The translations under genes and the position numbers were made by a program. This document shows positions 53,082-63,688 of a stretch of 64,000 nucleotides of DNA, in pieces; the stretch's first letter is position 1; the number at the start of each line of letters is the position of its first letter. This stretch comes from Spodoptera frugiperda (Eukaryota > Arthropoda > Insecta > Lepidoptera > Noctuidae). Below the pieces are notes generated by a model. That model saw nothing but the letters and a program-made list of their open reading frames with translations. It made no database searches and was not told the origin of the DNA. The stretch is taken from assembly GCF_023101765.2 (NCBI RefSeq), contig NC_064225.1, positions 1,426,001 to 1,490,000 on the forward strand, in the 5' to 3' direction.

Positions 53082-53404
53082 GATATGATTCGACATGTGT
53101 CAGCGTTTGAGCACATAAGTACTTATAAGAAAAAATAATTTTGACTTGCTTAATTTCATCAAACCATAACATGTATGACGAGTTCTAATATTTCATGCGC
53201 GCGCAGATATTTCATAAAAACTTTATGTGGTCATAAATCTTTAAGGCCAAAATCAAAGGGCGTGTCTGTGAAAGAATTTATTTCAAACGATTCACAAAGT
53301 TATTGGTATTTCATTGGCCTTTTGTTATTTTTTCATGAATAGTGAACTCTGTGAAATTACTATGACTATAACTCTCATGGAAAAAGTAATCTTATATGTT
53401 AACT
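53082..53404. other. Unassigned DNA
   Basis: No recognised element. Confidence 0.35.
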
Positions 53405-53548
53405 AAAGTCTGCAAGCGGCTTCGCTTGCGTTTGCGTGGGATAAAAAGTGCAATCCTATCACCCAAGTCAGCTGATACAATGTCTGTATAGCAAATTTCA
53501 TCAAAATCCATTCAGTATCCAACATAAAATCCAACCAATCCAACATAA
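53405..53548 (-). mobile_element. Lep1/Helitron-type fragment (F)
   Basis: GCAAGCGGCTTCGCTTGCG, ATCACCCAAGTCAGCTGATA and AAATTTCATCAAAATCCATTC. Confidence 0.6.
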
Positions 53549-53636
53549 AATTGTGAAATGTGAGTGTATATTGTCATTATATGCCATAATGTGCACCTCT
53601 GCCTAGCCCTTCGGGGATTAAAGGCGTGACGTTATA
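53549..53636 (+). mobile_element. Family C SINE tail
   Basis: GTGAGTGTATATTGTC, CATAATGTGCACCTCTGCC and TCGGGGATTAAAGGCGTGACG, then an A-run. Confidence 0.6.
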
Positions 53637-53650
53637 AAAAAAAAAAAAAT

Positions 53651-53909
53651 TCTCGAGTGGTGTGATTGGGGGTTCGATTCCCATTCTCGGGTCGGGCAAA
53701 GTGATGTCAGATTTTTTCCATTTTTCAAAAATTTCTCAGTAGTAGCAGGAGTAAATTGTTTCTAGTATATGGCAAGAGGCTCACCCTCTATTACATGGGA
53801 ATTATAACACAAATGGTGAAAAGTGGGTGTACATCGTACAGCGGCATTAAGTGCCGTAATGTGCACCTCTGCCTACTCCTTCGGGAATAAAAGGCGTCAC
53901 GTTGCGTTG
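53651..53909 (+). mobile_element. Family C SINE
   Basis: Remnant head with B box (GGTTCGATTCC at about 53,672-53,682), then TTTCTCAGTAGTAGCAGGAG, GGCAAGAGGCTCACCCTC and GGTGTACATCGTACAGCGG to the GCGTCACGTTGCG end. Confidence 0.7.
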
Positions 53910-54267
53910 CGCACGTATACCTATTAATATCTTGCCTCAAAACGACATGACATAACCACACAAGTTAATCAAACACCAATTACACCAGTATTTCTATACG
54001 GAATAATAAAAAAAGAACGAATTAAAATATCACACAATTCATATTCGTAACACAATATTGTTCATGATGGGAATGCTTAAATATATTAATCCCTCCGCCC
54101 TCCCGATATGAATTTTTATGGCCAACAAACAGTAATTATAATAAAAATGAAGGATTGAAGTGCCATTAATTTGTTTTTATATTCGCTCGGCGTGTGTGGG
54201 AAATGTTATAGTAATTAGTCGATGTAATGTCAGATTATGTTTTTTCAGGATATATATTATACATAGA
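53910..54267. other. Unassigned AT-rich DNA
   Basis: No recognised element. Confidence 0.35.
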
Positions 54268-54446
54268 CTAACTTTTGCCAGCGGCGTCACCCGCTTAGGC
54301 GTCGCCCCCTTAAATGTAACCTATCACCCAACCCAGCTCATACCCTGTCTGTATACCAAATTTCATCAAAATCCGTTCTGTAGTTTCAGGATAAACGGAC
54401 AAACATCCAAACTAACGAAGTTTCACATTTTGAAATATTAAGTATG
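54268..54446 (-). mobile_element. Lep1/Helitron-type fragment (F)
   Basis: TTTTGCCAGCGGCGTCACCC, CAGCTCATACCCTGTCTGTA and AAATCCGTTCTGTAGTTTCAG. Confidence 0.65.
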
Positions 54447-54494
54447 ACTATGTTTGTGATTCATCTTTAGTACATTTTAACAATTACTTCTAAC

Positions 54495-54665
54495 GTTGTA
54501 TGAGTGAGGTCGCCAGAGGCCCAATCCCTGATTCTCCAACGACCCTCAAATTCCTAACCCCCAAAAGGTCGGCAACGCACTTGTCACGCCTCTGGTGTTT
54601 CAAGTGTTCATGGGCATCCATCAGGTGATACATCTGCTCCAGCACCAACGTGTTCCATAAAAAAA
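54495..54665 (+). repeat. Family B, shortened
   Basis: GTTGTATGAGTGAGGTCGCC to GTTCCATAAAAAAAGG; deletions in the CCCTTCCCAATCTT and GCGGCGATTGCTTA blocks. Confidence 0.65.
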
Positions 54666-55048
54666 GGTATAAAATATACATTACACAAAACACACCTTCT
54701 ATAGGAATAATAAAATTTTAATACGTAAAATGTTCTCCTTTATAAATATGCTGGTAAATACCGAAACCGTTTCCATGTTCCGACCGTTTCCTGGAAGCAA
54801 AACCATTCGGGAAACTCATCACAATAATTTGTTTTATGAAATATTGTACGGAGCCTGTTATTTAATGCGTCATAAAATTATTTATTGTTTATATTATTCG
54901 AATATATAATATAATATTCGTAACAATAGTGTTGTGTTGAAAATCTATTTAATTTTATATGTATTTATTTGTTTTTGGGTAATTCAATAGTTCGTCAAAT
55001 ATTGGGTTTTCAAAGCAAAGAAAATAATGTTATCTATCTCATTGATTT
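54666..55048. other. Unassigned AT-rich DNA
   Basis: No recognised element. Confidence 0.35.
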
Positions 55049-55264
55049 AATGTTCGCTAGTGTGACTGCCGAACAAGAGGCCTCGGGTTCGATTTTCGTA
55101 ATACCGATGACTTTTCGAGTTTTCAAGAAACACGGAGTCGGAAATTGTGCATAAGCAAGCCTGGTGATTAATGCTCAAACGTTCTCCGTGTGAGAAGAGG
55201 CCTTTTGTCAGCAGTGGTCATTTATAGGCTGTTGATGACAATGTTTATCATGATGATGATGATG
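55049..55264 (+). mobile_element. Family C head fused to family E tail
   Basis: 55,049-55,152 is a C-type head and mid-body (GTGTGACTGCCGAACAAGAG, GGTTCGATTTTCG with a damaged B box, CACGGAGTCGGAAATTGTGC). At GCATAAGCAAGC it switches to family E 3' sequence (GTGATTAATGCTCAAACG, GAAGAGGCCTTTTGTCAGC) and ends in (GAT)n. Confidence 0.55.
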
Positions 55265-55680
55265 TTTATCATAATGAGCAATTAAACAACTACCTCTTCG
55301 GGGATAAAATAAAAACTAATATTGCAATATTGCAGTTTTATAAATCGACAAACAATACTTCATTTATACATAGCTATGCTATGCTGGTTATTTATATGCC
55401 CCTAATAGTTAACACTACGTAATAGTGAGCGTACTATCTAGTACTATAAATTAATTCAATAATAAATTATTTACTACTGTTAAAATAATTGTAGTATGTA
55501 TTTGAATAGTTTTGAACAAATTTAATTAAATTTATGCAAACATGAAGTTTGTGTTGTATTCTAAAATAATTTTGTATACATATTATAAATTTTGTTATTC
55601 AAAAAGTTACACTGATTGCTTTTAATGCAAAATTACCATTACTGCGTTTAATTTACTTTTTTCTATATTTTTTCTTTTGT
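55265..55680. other. Unassigned AT-rich DNA
   Basis: No recognised element. Confidence 0.35.
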
Positions 55681-55842
55681 GGAATAAGTCGCTAAACGAG
55701 CAGACGGATCGCCTGATGGTAAGCAATCGCCGCCGCCCATGGACACTTGAAACACCAGAGGCGTTACAAGTGCGTTGCCGGCCATTTGAGGGTTAGGAAT
55801 TAAGAGGTTGTTAAGAATTCGGGGATTGGAAAGATTGGGAAA
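55681..55842 (-). repeat. Family B, 3' half, inverted
   Basis: GAATAAGTCGCTAAACGAGC to GATTGGAAAGATTGGGAAAG. It lies just beyond the likely 3' end of the odorant receptor transcript. Confidence 0.7.
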
Positions 55843-55880
55843 GACGTGAGCTTAGGCATACTTAAGTATCTCATAATAAT

Positions 55881-55886
55881 TTTATT
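55881..55886 (-). terminator. Candidate polyadenylation signal of the odorant receptor
   Basis: AATAAA on the minus strand, about 185 bases past the stop codon at 56,069-56,071. It is the first canonical hexamer downstream; the site itself is inferred. Confidence 0.5.
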
Positions 55887-56068
55887 CTTATACAGCCGAA
55901 ACTAACTTTAATTTTTAATCAAGCAGCCAAAAAACAACACAACATTACATTAACTACAAAACCTAGTTTTCTGCACAAACAAATAATAATGAATTTTACG
56001 AAACACTCCGTATATATAATTATGTGCTCGTATCTCTCGTATTACAAGAGGAATGCTCTAATTACGCA

Positions 56069-56125
56069 TTATTTCATTTGGGACTGGCTTAGCAGCGTGT
56101 AGTAACTATACGCTCCCTTCAAGAT
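56069..56125 (-). CDS. Odorant receptor coding exon 5 (terminal)
   Basis: 57 bases: 18 codons (ILKGAYSYYTLLSQSQMK) and TAA. Acceptor TTTTCAG. A tiny last exon carrying the YSYYTLL motif is usual in lepidopteran receptors and easily missed by ORF scans. Confidence 0.92.
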   Translation of the reverse strand: MLKGAYSYYTLLSQSQMK

Positions 56126-59100
56126 CTGAAAACCATACAAAATAATATTATTTTAAGCTAGAAATACATATTTAAAAATTCATAATGTGTATCTGTACAT
56201 TGAAATGAAAATAGAGAGATTAGGTAATAATTGCATAAGCCACACTCTAATTTTTTTATGGTATAAGCCGGTGAATACACAGAAGGATCGACTATCTAAG
56301 CTATCTAAGCTATCGCCGCCGTCCATGGACCCCCAAAACACTAGATCGGTTACAAGTGCGTTGCCGGCCTTTTGGGGGTTATGAAGTTAGGGTAATCAGG
56401 GACAGAAAAGATAATTCGGCCTCCGGTAGCCTCACTCACACAACGAAATGCAACGCATGCGTTGTTTCACGTCTGTTTTCTGTGAGGCCGTGGTATCACT
56501 CCGGTCGAGACGGCCCATTCGTGTGAAAGCATAGGTCTCCCATACTCATGATGCTAATTTAATTATATTTTTTCTTGCTAAGTTTATAAGACAGGTGAAA
56601 ATAATAGAGTATGATTTGTTTTGGAAATTGTAAAAATACACAATCTGCCTAAGCTCATTATTTTACGCGACCGAAGTCGCGGGCAAAAGCTAGTACAATA
56701 ATATTATTTCGAGCTAGAAATCATAAATGGTTGGAATAAAATAATAATCTTGAATTCAGTAACTCGAGCAAAAATGTACACTCTACTTAGAGTCTAGTAT
56801 AAATTGACCCCGTGTAGCAAACATTACGTATTGAGTGAGAGACCATTATAATCGGTTGTATATACACAAAGGGCGTACGTACTTATTAATTTTTCGTGGA
56901 ATTTTAGTAATTTCTTTATCTTATTTTACTTCAAACATTTATTTCTAATATAATATTGAGTATGTTAAAACGATTGAGATTTATATTACATATGCAGATA
57001 TTTAATTATTCTGTTTCTATAAAAAATATAATGAGGATAGGAGTAATCCAATTAACTATACGGTATTATAGTGAGTTGACATTTATAGTAAATTTTAAGT
57101 GTGAATGAGCCAACTCCACCGGAGTGATACCTTGGCCTCACAGAAAACCGATGTGAAACATCGCATGCGTTGCGTTTTGTTATGTGAGTGAGGTTGCTGA
57201 GGACCTAATTACCACCACCTAATCTTCTTAATCCCCGATTCCCTAACAACCCTTAAATTTCTAACCCCCAAAAGTCCGGCAACGCACTTGTAACGCCTCT
57301 GGTGTTTCGGATGTCCATGTGCAGCGGCGATTGCTTGCCATCAGGTGATCTGTCTGCTCGTTTACCGGCTTTTACCATAAAACAAAACTTAACCTTAACT
57401 CAAACAGCAAATAATAAAGAAACTACATCAAAATAATCAACTCACACTAATAAAAGTAGCTACAGTCAGCTTCGAGAAGGGTCCGGCTGAGAACACAATG
57501 CTCTTGTTGAACTGCGCGACCAACAGATACAAGTCCTTGCGATACTGCACGCTCCTGGACCACCAAGTACTCTCATATGGACCGAGCATTAAGTCTGCAC
57601 TCTGAAATAGTTTTATTATAACTTTCGACTTTTAGACTGTTTCGTTGGTCGAGTCGCAAGTGCGACTGCCGAACAATCTCGGGTTCGATTCCCGGGTCGG
57701 GCAAAGTATTACTGGGCTTTTTCGGATTTTTGAAAAATTTCTCGGTAATAGCACGGATATGGCAATAGGTTCACCCCCTATTACATGGGACTATAACACA
57801 AAATGGTGAAAAGTGGGTGTACATTGTATAGCGGCATTACGTGCCGTAATGTGCCCCTCTGCCTACCCCTTCGGGGATAAAAGGCGTGACGTTGTGTGTG
57901 TGTGTATAACTTTCGTAAGACATACCTACCAAATTAATTATTATGTTATCGGCTTAATCGCGTAACTGTTTGACAAGAAACTCGACTAGTTTCAAGCCAT
58001 GCTAGAGGCTCATATTCATGAGCAGCATTCCGTGACACACGACGCGGCGATTGTCGCGCTGCTACTGTTACAATCACCGCGTCGTGTGTCGCGGAATGCT
58101 GCTCATAAATATGAGCCTCTAGCAGGTTTGAAACTAGTCAAGTTTCTCGTCAAACAGTTACGTGAGTAAGCCGATAACATAATAATTAATGTGAAAAAGT
58201 TATTAAGTGACTGTTAGAAGATTGACTGCACGGTTAGTGAGGTGGCTGGGCAATTGGCTGCCGCGCAACGTGTAATGGGTACGATATCCTCACGGAGCAA
58301 CTCTTTGTGTGATCCACAAATTGTTGTTTGTAAACGGACATATACAAATCAGATTGGCGATATATTAAAGAAGGGCCAAATCAAAAGTACCCTTAACCGA
58401 TGAGCATACGTCAAAAGACTGATGACTGTTGATGAAGCGAAAGAGATGTGTAAGAATCGTAGCAATTGGCGTTCCATAATCTCTGCCTGCCTCCATGGGA
58501 GACACGCGTGAGGTTATGTATGTATGTATGTTATATTTGTCGGTACTTACAGCGTACAAGACGTCATTGCTATGCCAGCAGTATATAAATAGTTGTGCGA
58601 TGCCAAAAACAAGGTATTCCGTCGTTAAGAATCTTTGCATTGGACTAGTTTCAATCTGAAACGTAAATTATATTAGTATTTTAGTTGACAAGTTATACAC
58701 ATAAGTGCGTTTTGTTGATGTTATAAGGATAGTGAAAGTATGAAAATCTATTAATGTATCAACGGTCCCACAGAAATCTGACGTGAAACAACACACTTGC
58801 GTCAAGTTTCATTGTGTGAGTGTGGTTACCGGGTGCCCATTACCCCCATCTCAATTTTCCCAGTTCCGAATTCCCCAACAACCCATAAATTCATAACTCC
58901 CAAAAAGCCAGAACTCACTTGTAACGCCTCTGATGTTGCAGGTGTCCATGGGCGGCGGTGATCGCTAACCATCAGGTGACCCTGTAAAAAGGCTAAACCA
59001 AGGCACATGACATTTATAATACTTACAGTTATTTGATAAGCAGTGACACACAACATTACCGAACAGACGAACATGTAGAGTAACATTATTGGCGACAAAC

Positions 59101-62100
59101 AGGAGTCGAAGAGACGAGCATATCTGTGAAATTAAGAAACATTTGAGAACCATGCTTCAATATAAACAGGCTTGACTAGACTAATACCACAGATTTACAG
59201 AAAATCAACGTAAATGTGCTTTTGCACCAGAGATGCTATGCTACATATGTTACTGTGGATGCGTTTGGCTTTCCCCAATTATATTCATCGGTACACATAG
59301 CTTTGCACTAGTGGAAACGGGTTCAAATAAGATATGTTTTCTATATGGTAAGATGCGAGCTATGTTGTATGTCTTATGGCAATAGGCTCATTTTCTATTA
59401 CATGGCTCTCTTAACTGGTTATAAAAGGTGATTAAAAATCGTATATTTGCTTTAAGTTAGATTGTATAAAGTAAAATATTATATACTAAAAATAATAATG
59501 TAATTTAAGCTCACAATCAAAGATGAAACAAAATAAATAGAATGTTACTGCAAACCAAATTGTTAGTAAACCTACCCACGTTTGTATGAAACTAGATTTT
59601 CACCCGTGGCTTTGCACGCGCCTTTGCCAAAAAAATAAATCACGATTTTTCTGTTACTCACAAATTAATAGTCTTGTTTTTTGAGGGAGAAAATTATCCA
59701 ATAACTGCTCCCGCTTTAGGAAAGGTATCAGAATTTTACTAACTAAAAACCACCTCGTTCCTTCTCTTGCTTTGAGCCCGAACCCCGGTAACTATTACGT
59801 TGTCCGCAGCTCAATAACTCACAAATAGTAAACCTTCCAATTTTTAGCTTTCTACCTTTAAAATTATGGAATGTTCCACACAAAGTTCCACATCCTCTTC
59901 TTGGAAAATGAAGGGTTAGAAATAGACAAAATGTATCCTATGTTAATCCCCAGTCCCTAAACTAACTTCACAAATAAAATCATGTCATAAACAATCGCCG
60001 ATTCCCCAACAACCCTTAAATTCTTAAACCCCCAAAATGCCGACAACGCGCTTGTAACGCCTCTGGTGTTTCCAGTGTCCATGGGCGGCGGCGATTGCTT
60101 ACCATCAGATGATACGTCTGCTCGTTTACTTATGTTCCATAAAAAAAACTCACTCCATTGCGACGCGAAGAAAGGACAAACAAACAAACACACTTTTCCA
60201 TTTATAATATATGAGTAAAGATTCTATCATTTGGTAAAAATGTTCTATATTAAAGATACTGAACAACTACACAAAGTAATATTATTTAGTTATGAATACT
60301 GTAATGAAAAGAACTTCAAACATTATTCTCGTGAAAAAATGTTTTTGCTAGTCAAATATTAGGTACCGTACATAGAGAGTTAGTTTATTTAACATTTTTT
60401 TGCTCAGTAAACCATGTTATATGTAAATAATTACGTTTTTCATAAAATAAACTTTACTGTGGCTTTTGGTTGAGATCATTTCAGTCTGATGGTTTCGTTT
60501 TATTTAATTTTTTATCGCTTTTAGATTTCTGTCGATGTTTGAATTTCTGTTTTTTTATGGTATAAGCCGGTAAACAAGCAAATAGATGACCTGATGGTAA
60601 CCGGCGATCGGTGCCACTCATGGACACCCGAAACACCAGAGGCGTTACAAGTGCGTTACCGGCCTTTTGGGGGATTCAGGTATTGGTGAAATTGGGTATT
60701 GACTGTACCTCATTCACAAGATGAAACATAATGCAAGCCAACGCTTGCATGAAACGTAAAACAACTTTCACGTCAGTTTCCTCTGAGGCCGTGATATCAC
60801 TCCGGTCGAGCCAGCTCATACGTACCGAAGCACGGTTCTCCCAAACTTAAAACATTTAAGTTCACTTTAAATGTATGTAATTTTTTAAACCAGTCATAGT
60901 AACCAAAATTCACTCTCACATTCCTACTCAAGTGCCGTAATGTGCACCTCTGCCTACCCCCTCGGGGATAAAAGGCGTGACGTTGTTATTTACTTTATTC
61001 CTACTCACAAACCTACTCAAATAACTCTTTCATCAACCATTCGCGTCACCCAATCTCATTAAATTTTATCAACAAAATGCCAAAAACCACAACAAAGTAA
61101 GAATCTTCATCGTACCCACACACTCGTACATATTCGAAGTAATCCGAAACTGCTCGAGTTAATACGTTTACCAGTAAACAAAGTTACAAGAATTTATCGT
61201 TCACAATTTAACTGTGCAAGTTAGATTGACTGGGAGTAAGTTAATTTGGATTTTAAACTCGCATTTAACACTGCGGTCGGATTATTTTATGTTTTAACTG
61301 TTTGTGCTTCCTGTTTAGATTAGTTTTTGAAACTGTTTTTGGAAGAAACTTGTACTGTAGTAGAAATTATCAAGGGGAATTTTTATGATGGTTATCTACG
61401 TCATAGAACAGGACATGACACAAACTCCGTTACATCTACTCAATGTAACAAATATTTTATAAAAATTTTGATAATTTGTGTAGAAATACAGAAGGTGATA
61501 TTGTAGTTCATCCGTGATCATGGCGCTTGCAACAGTGCCGAAATATCGAAAAGTCATAGAAATAGAAAAACATGGTAAATATCCCGTTTCAGATTCCAAT
61601 TCAGGTGATATTTTGTTCAAGCCATTAGATTAATATAATTACTAAAAGATACACAACGACTTCATCATTCAATGCAAAGAATTTTAGTGGTCAAATGTCT
61701 AACAGATTTAAAAAAAAAAGATTAATAAAAGCTCATGTTATTTAACTTTACTCGTAACTTACTTGACCAACTCAACATGCCTCCTATGACAATCCTTCAA
61801 CCTCTTCAACGCCACATCACGCTCTACAGGCACGGACTCCGACCCAAAAATATCCCTACAATCAATCCTCAACAACTCCAGTTCAGCTCTAAAGAACACC
61901 ATGATCACCATTGCATTAGTATCAAAAGACGTGATCCAACCTCCACCGTAGATCGCAGCGTAGCTTTGATACACTGAAGCGGCTAAGTACCCAAGCATTG
62001 TGTTCTTATTAAATGGTACCCAAGAACTGACTACTTGTAAGTACGTCTCTGTACCATTTTTTACGTTCATTCTATACGTCTCAGAGGAAACGTATTTAAA

Positions 62101-62556
62101 GATCGGCTGTACCATCACTATGATCACGGTCGTATACATCAATGACCAATACAGATAAGTTATCTTTCTACAATATTTAGTAAATGCCTTCAACAGTTTC
62201 AGTTTTTTCTTATCTTCCGTTAAACGTTGATCCAAGTCCGCCCTTGTAACGTATTCTATGATACTGATCCAATATTTTTGCCAGCTCAAAAATGTCGATA
62301 CTTTTATCACACTTATGGTAGCCAACATAGTGATTTTTAGATTGTTCAGCAATAAATTCAGGTCGGATTTTACGAACCATACATCTATGTATTCGGTCGC
62401 AGTGAATATTGTTACCAGTACATGCATTAGTAGGTAAAAATACTTCATGAATACATTTTTTGGTAACAACAGCCCCCAGAATTGCAAGGCTTTAACATTT
62501 GGCCCTAGTAACGGCCGCTTTGGGTTTTCCAATTTCTGGAGAATATTTTTTAACAT
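56069..62556 (-). CDS. Odorant receptor (7tm_6 family), complete, five coding exons, 402 aa
   Basis: Coding exons (minus strand): 61,763-62,556; 59,027-59,123; 58,551-58,655; 57,446-57,601; 56,069-56,125. Introns all begin GT and end AG; intron 1 is phase 2 and the others phase 0. The product has the insect OR layout: about seven hydrophobic segments near residues 36-58, 72-92, 130-154, 186-206, 275-296, 305-325 and 374-394. N167-G-T is a glycosylation sequon in the long loop between segments 3 and 4, and the C-terminal family signature is TFISILKGAYSYYTLL. Length is typical for the family. By family knowledge it is an inverted-topology membrane protein that forms an odorant-gated cation channel with Orco in antennal neurons. 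The start is the first ATG after an in-frame TAA about 50 nt upstream. No frameshift or premature stop. The ligand and subfamily cannot be told from the sequence alone; it is not Orco (too short, sequence differs). Confidence 0.92.
56251..56546 (-). repeat. Family B in odorant receptor intron 4
   Basis: TTTTTTTATGGTATAAGCCGG to AGGTCTCCCATACTC; same strand as the gene. A Helitron-like end (GTCGCGGGCAAAAGCTAG, then T) lies further on at 56,674-56,692. Confidence 0.7.
57097..57382 (+). repeat. Family B in odorant receptor intron 4
   Basis: AAGTGTGAATGAGCCAACTCC to CGGCTTTTACCATAAAA; the second B in this intron, in opposite orientation to the first. Its right end lies only 64 bases from exon 4. 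Confidence 0.7.
57446..57601 (-). CDS. Odorant receptor coding exon 4
   Basis: 156 bases, phase 0. Acceptor ACTATTTCAG, donor AGT|GTGAGT. Encodes LGPYESTWW, a conserved region before segment 7, and the start of segment 7. Confidence 0.92.
57632..57905 (+). mobile_element. Full-length family C SINE in intron 3
   Basis: A-box region TGGTCGAGTCG (one mismatch), B box GGTTCGATTCC, full body, GGCGTGACG and a GT-repeat tail (57,893-57,904). Reference copy for the family; it starts 31 bases from exon 4. Confidence 0.8.
57909..58190. mobile_element. Complete family G foldback MITE in intron 3
   Basis: Outer ends TAATTATTATGTTATCGGCTT and AGCCGATAACATAATAATTA. Inner arms of about 90 bp (CGTAACTGTTTGAC ... 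GCATTCCGTGACACACGACG and its near-perfect inverse) meet at a centre near 58,072. If transcribed it would fold into a very long hairpin. Confidence 0.85.
58224..58336 (+). mobile_element. Family D SINE, truncated, intron 3
   Basis: CGGTTAGTGAGGTGGCTGGGC, GGGTACGATATCC (damaged B box), CACGGAGCAACTCTTTGTGTG; follows family G by 33 bases, as D follows G at 32,476-32,490. Confidence 0.65.
58418..58520 (+). pseudogene. Non-LTR polyprotein C-terminal scrap V, intron 3
   Basis: Frame TVDEAKEMCKNRSNWRSI then ISACLHGRHA and a stop; matches 36,407-36,503. A GTAT microsatellite follows at 58,516-58,531. Confidence 0.4.
58551..58655 (-). CDS. Odorant receptor coding exon 3
   Basis: 105 bases, phase 0 at both ends. 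Acceptor CGTTTCAG, donor GCT|GTAAGT. Encodes segment 6 (YLVFGIAQLFIYCWHSNDVL). Confidence 0.9.
58762..58984 (+). repeat. Family B filling most of intron 2
   Basis: ACGGTCCCACAGAAATCTGAC to CTAACCATCAGGTGACCCTG. It makes up about 60% of the 371-bp intron. Confidence 0.7.
59027..59123 (-). CDS. Odorant receptor coding exon 2
   Basis: 97 bases. Acceptor TTTCACAG, donor ACT|GTAAGT. It completes the split Lys codon and encodes YARLF plus segment 5 (SPIMLLYMFVCSVMLCVTAY). Confidence 0.9.
59213..59365 (+). mobile_element. Family I, left half, intron 1
   Basis: GTGCTTTTGCACCAGAGATGC, GATGCGTTTGGCTTTCCCC and TATATGGTAAGATGCGAGC. A short family C scrap (GGCAATAGGCTCATTTTC) follows. Confidence 0.55.
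59676..59812 (-). mobile_element. Family A retroposon, intron 1
   Basis: T-run, CCAATAACTGCTCCCGC, the reversed core, ending in GTTGTCCGCAGCTC. Confidence 0.65.
59996..60147 (+). repeat. Family B, 3' half, intron 1
   Basis: GCCGATTCCCCAACAACCC to TATGTTCCATAAAAAAA. Confidence 0.7.
60551..60849 (-). repeat. Family B, near full length, intron 1
   Basis: TTTTTTATGGTATAAGCCGG to CACGGTTCTCCCAAACTT. Confidence 0.7.
60928..60986 (+). mobile_element. Family C tail, intron 1
   Basis: AGTGCCGTAATGTGCACCTC then CTCGGGGATAAAAGGCGTG and ACGTTG. Confidence 0.6.
61503..61609 (+). repeat. Repeat Q, copy 2, intron 1
   Basis: TCATCCGTGATCATGGCGC, AACAGTGCCGAAATATCG and GTAAATATCCCGTTTCAG; same orientation as 51,871-51,980. 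Its right edge lies about 150 bases from exon 1. Confidence 0.55.
61763..62556 (-). CDS. Odorant receptor coding exon 1
   Basis: 264 codons plus two bases: N-terminus, hydrophobic segments 1-4 and the third intracellular loop. Ends GTC AA|GTAAGT; reading through the donor gives a stop three bases later. ATG context GATAAGATG. Confidence 0.93.
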
Positions 62557-62850
62557 CTTATCAGATTGACTTGATGGAACAGATTGGAATAATGATGCGA
62601 TCCCTTATTACACGATTTCAAAGGCGAAGATAATTACGTGATTTCAAGGGCTAGGGATGGGAAAAGGTTTTTATGATTTATCGACTTTTGTGAATGGTAT
62701 TCGTATGTTTTAATTGGGTCGTTTTTGTTTCTATTTAATATAGAAATATGTATGAAAAGACAAATTAACTAATTAAATAGATATGAATAAACTAGTTGAC
62801 GAGTTATCATTGTAGCTTTTATCAACACGCAAAGCATTTAAAAACTTATC
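62557..62850 (-). other. 5' flank of the odorant receptor
   Basis: No repeat recognised. The in-frame TAA about 50 nt upstream of the ATG fixes the start codon. The transcription start, any 5' noncoding exon and the promoter cannot be placed by eye. Confidence 0.4.
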
Positions 62851-63020
62851 ACACTAATATTGTAAAAGCGAAAGTTGGTTTTCTGATTGTCCGTTAATCA
62901 CACTGAAACTACATAACGGATTTTGATTAAATTTGGTATATAGACAGGGTATGAGCTGACTTGGGTAATAGGATACTTTTTATTCCACGGAAATGTAGGC
63001 GAAGCCGCTGGCAGAAGCTA
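62851..63020 (+). mobile_element. Lep1/Helitron-type element upstream of the receptor
   Basis: ACTAATATTGTAAAAGCG, AACGGATTTTGATTAAATTTGG, GGGTATGAGCTGACTTGGG and GAAGCCGCTGGCAGAAGCTA; near complete. Confidence 0.7.
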
Positions 63021-63340
63021 TTGGTTGATAATATTATGAAACAACCGTTGTTCTCAATATAGTACTATATTACTTATTCTCAGAAGGGACCCCTAACGAA
63101 CTCCTATTAATTATTATTAACACCCACTTCAATAGTCAACTATTGTACCCTATTACCACGTAAAGTCCAGACTTGATAATATTATTACTGGGAAGTTTCG
63201 AATTGAAAGACCAATAGTAATATAATTTCTTCAGAATTCTTAGGTAAAGAGAATATTAGCACATAGTAACAACTTGTCAAAATTTACAGTCAAATTATAC
63301 ATAGGTTTCTGACTTCTACGTCACACTATCACACTACCTA
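63021..63340. other. Unassigned AT-rich DNA
   Basis: No recognised element. Confidence 0.35.
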
Positions 63341-63688
63341 TTACTATAAATGTGAAAGTATGATTTTTTGGGCGTTTGTCCCGTCATAGACGCTGGAAAT
63401 ACTAAATGCATTTGATGAAATCTTTTTTTGTGAGTTTATATTTATTTTGTGCGCATGTTTGTTACTCTATAACGTTAAAATGGCTGTAGGGATTGGGATA
63501 AAATTTGGAACACGGGTAGATTAGTGTCTAGAATAACACATAGGATACGTTTTATCTCACATTACCGCGGGAGAAGCCGATTCCAGAAGCTAGTTTGGTA
63601 AAGACATGATATTAGCTGACTTGGATGATAAGATACTTTTCATCCCACGGAAACATGGGAGACGAGCCACTGGGAGAAGCTAGTAAAA
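63341..63688 (+). mobile_element. Helitron-type element plus a second 3' end
   Basis: ATTACTATAAATGTGAAAG to CGATTCCAGAAGCTAG followed by T (63,593). Then a second, shorter 3' part, AGCTGACTTGGATGATAAG to GGGAGAAGCTAG (about 63,600-63,685). Two Helitron ends in tandem. Confidence 0.55.

Noticed and set aside
1..56000. A second odorant receptor gene in tandem
   Set aside because: I looked for another YSYYTLL-type terminal exon or a seven-segment exon 1 and saw none. A decayed copy could escape reading by eye.
57909..58190. Assembly artefact (inverted duplication)
   Set aside because: Arms differ at several positions, and partial copies of the same element with various deletions occur elsewhere, so it is a real foldback family.
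61735..61977. 80-codon plus-strand ORF
   Set aside because: It is antisense to odorant receptor exon 1.
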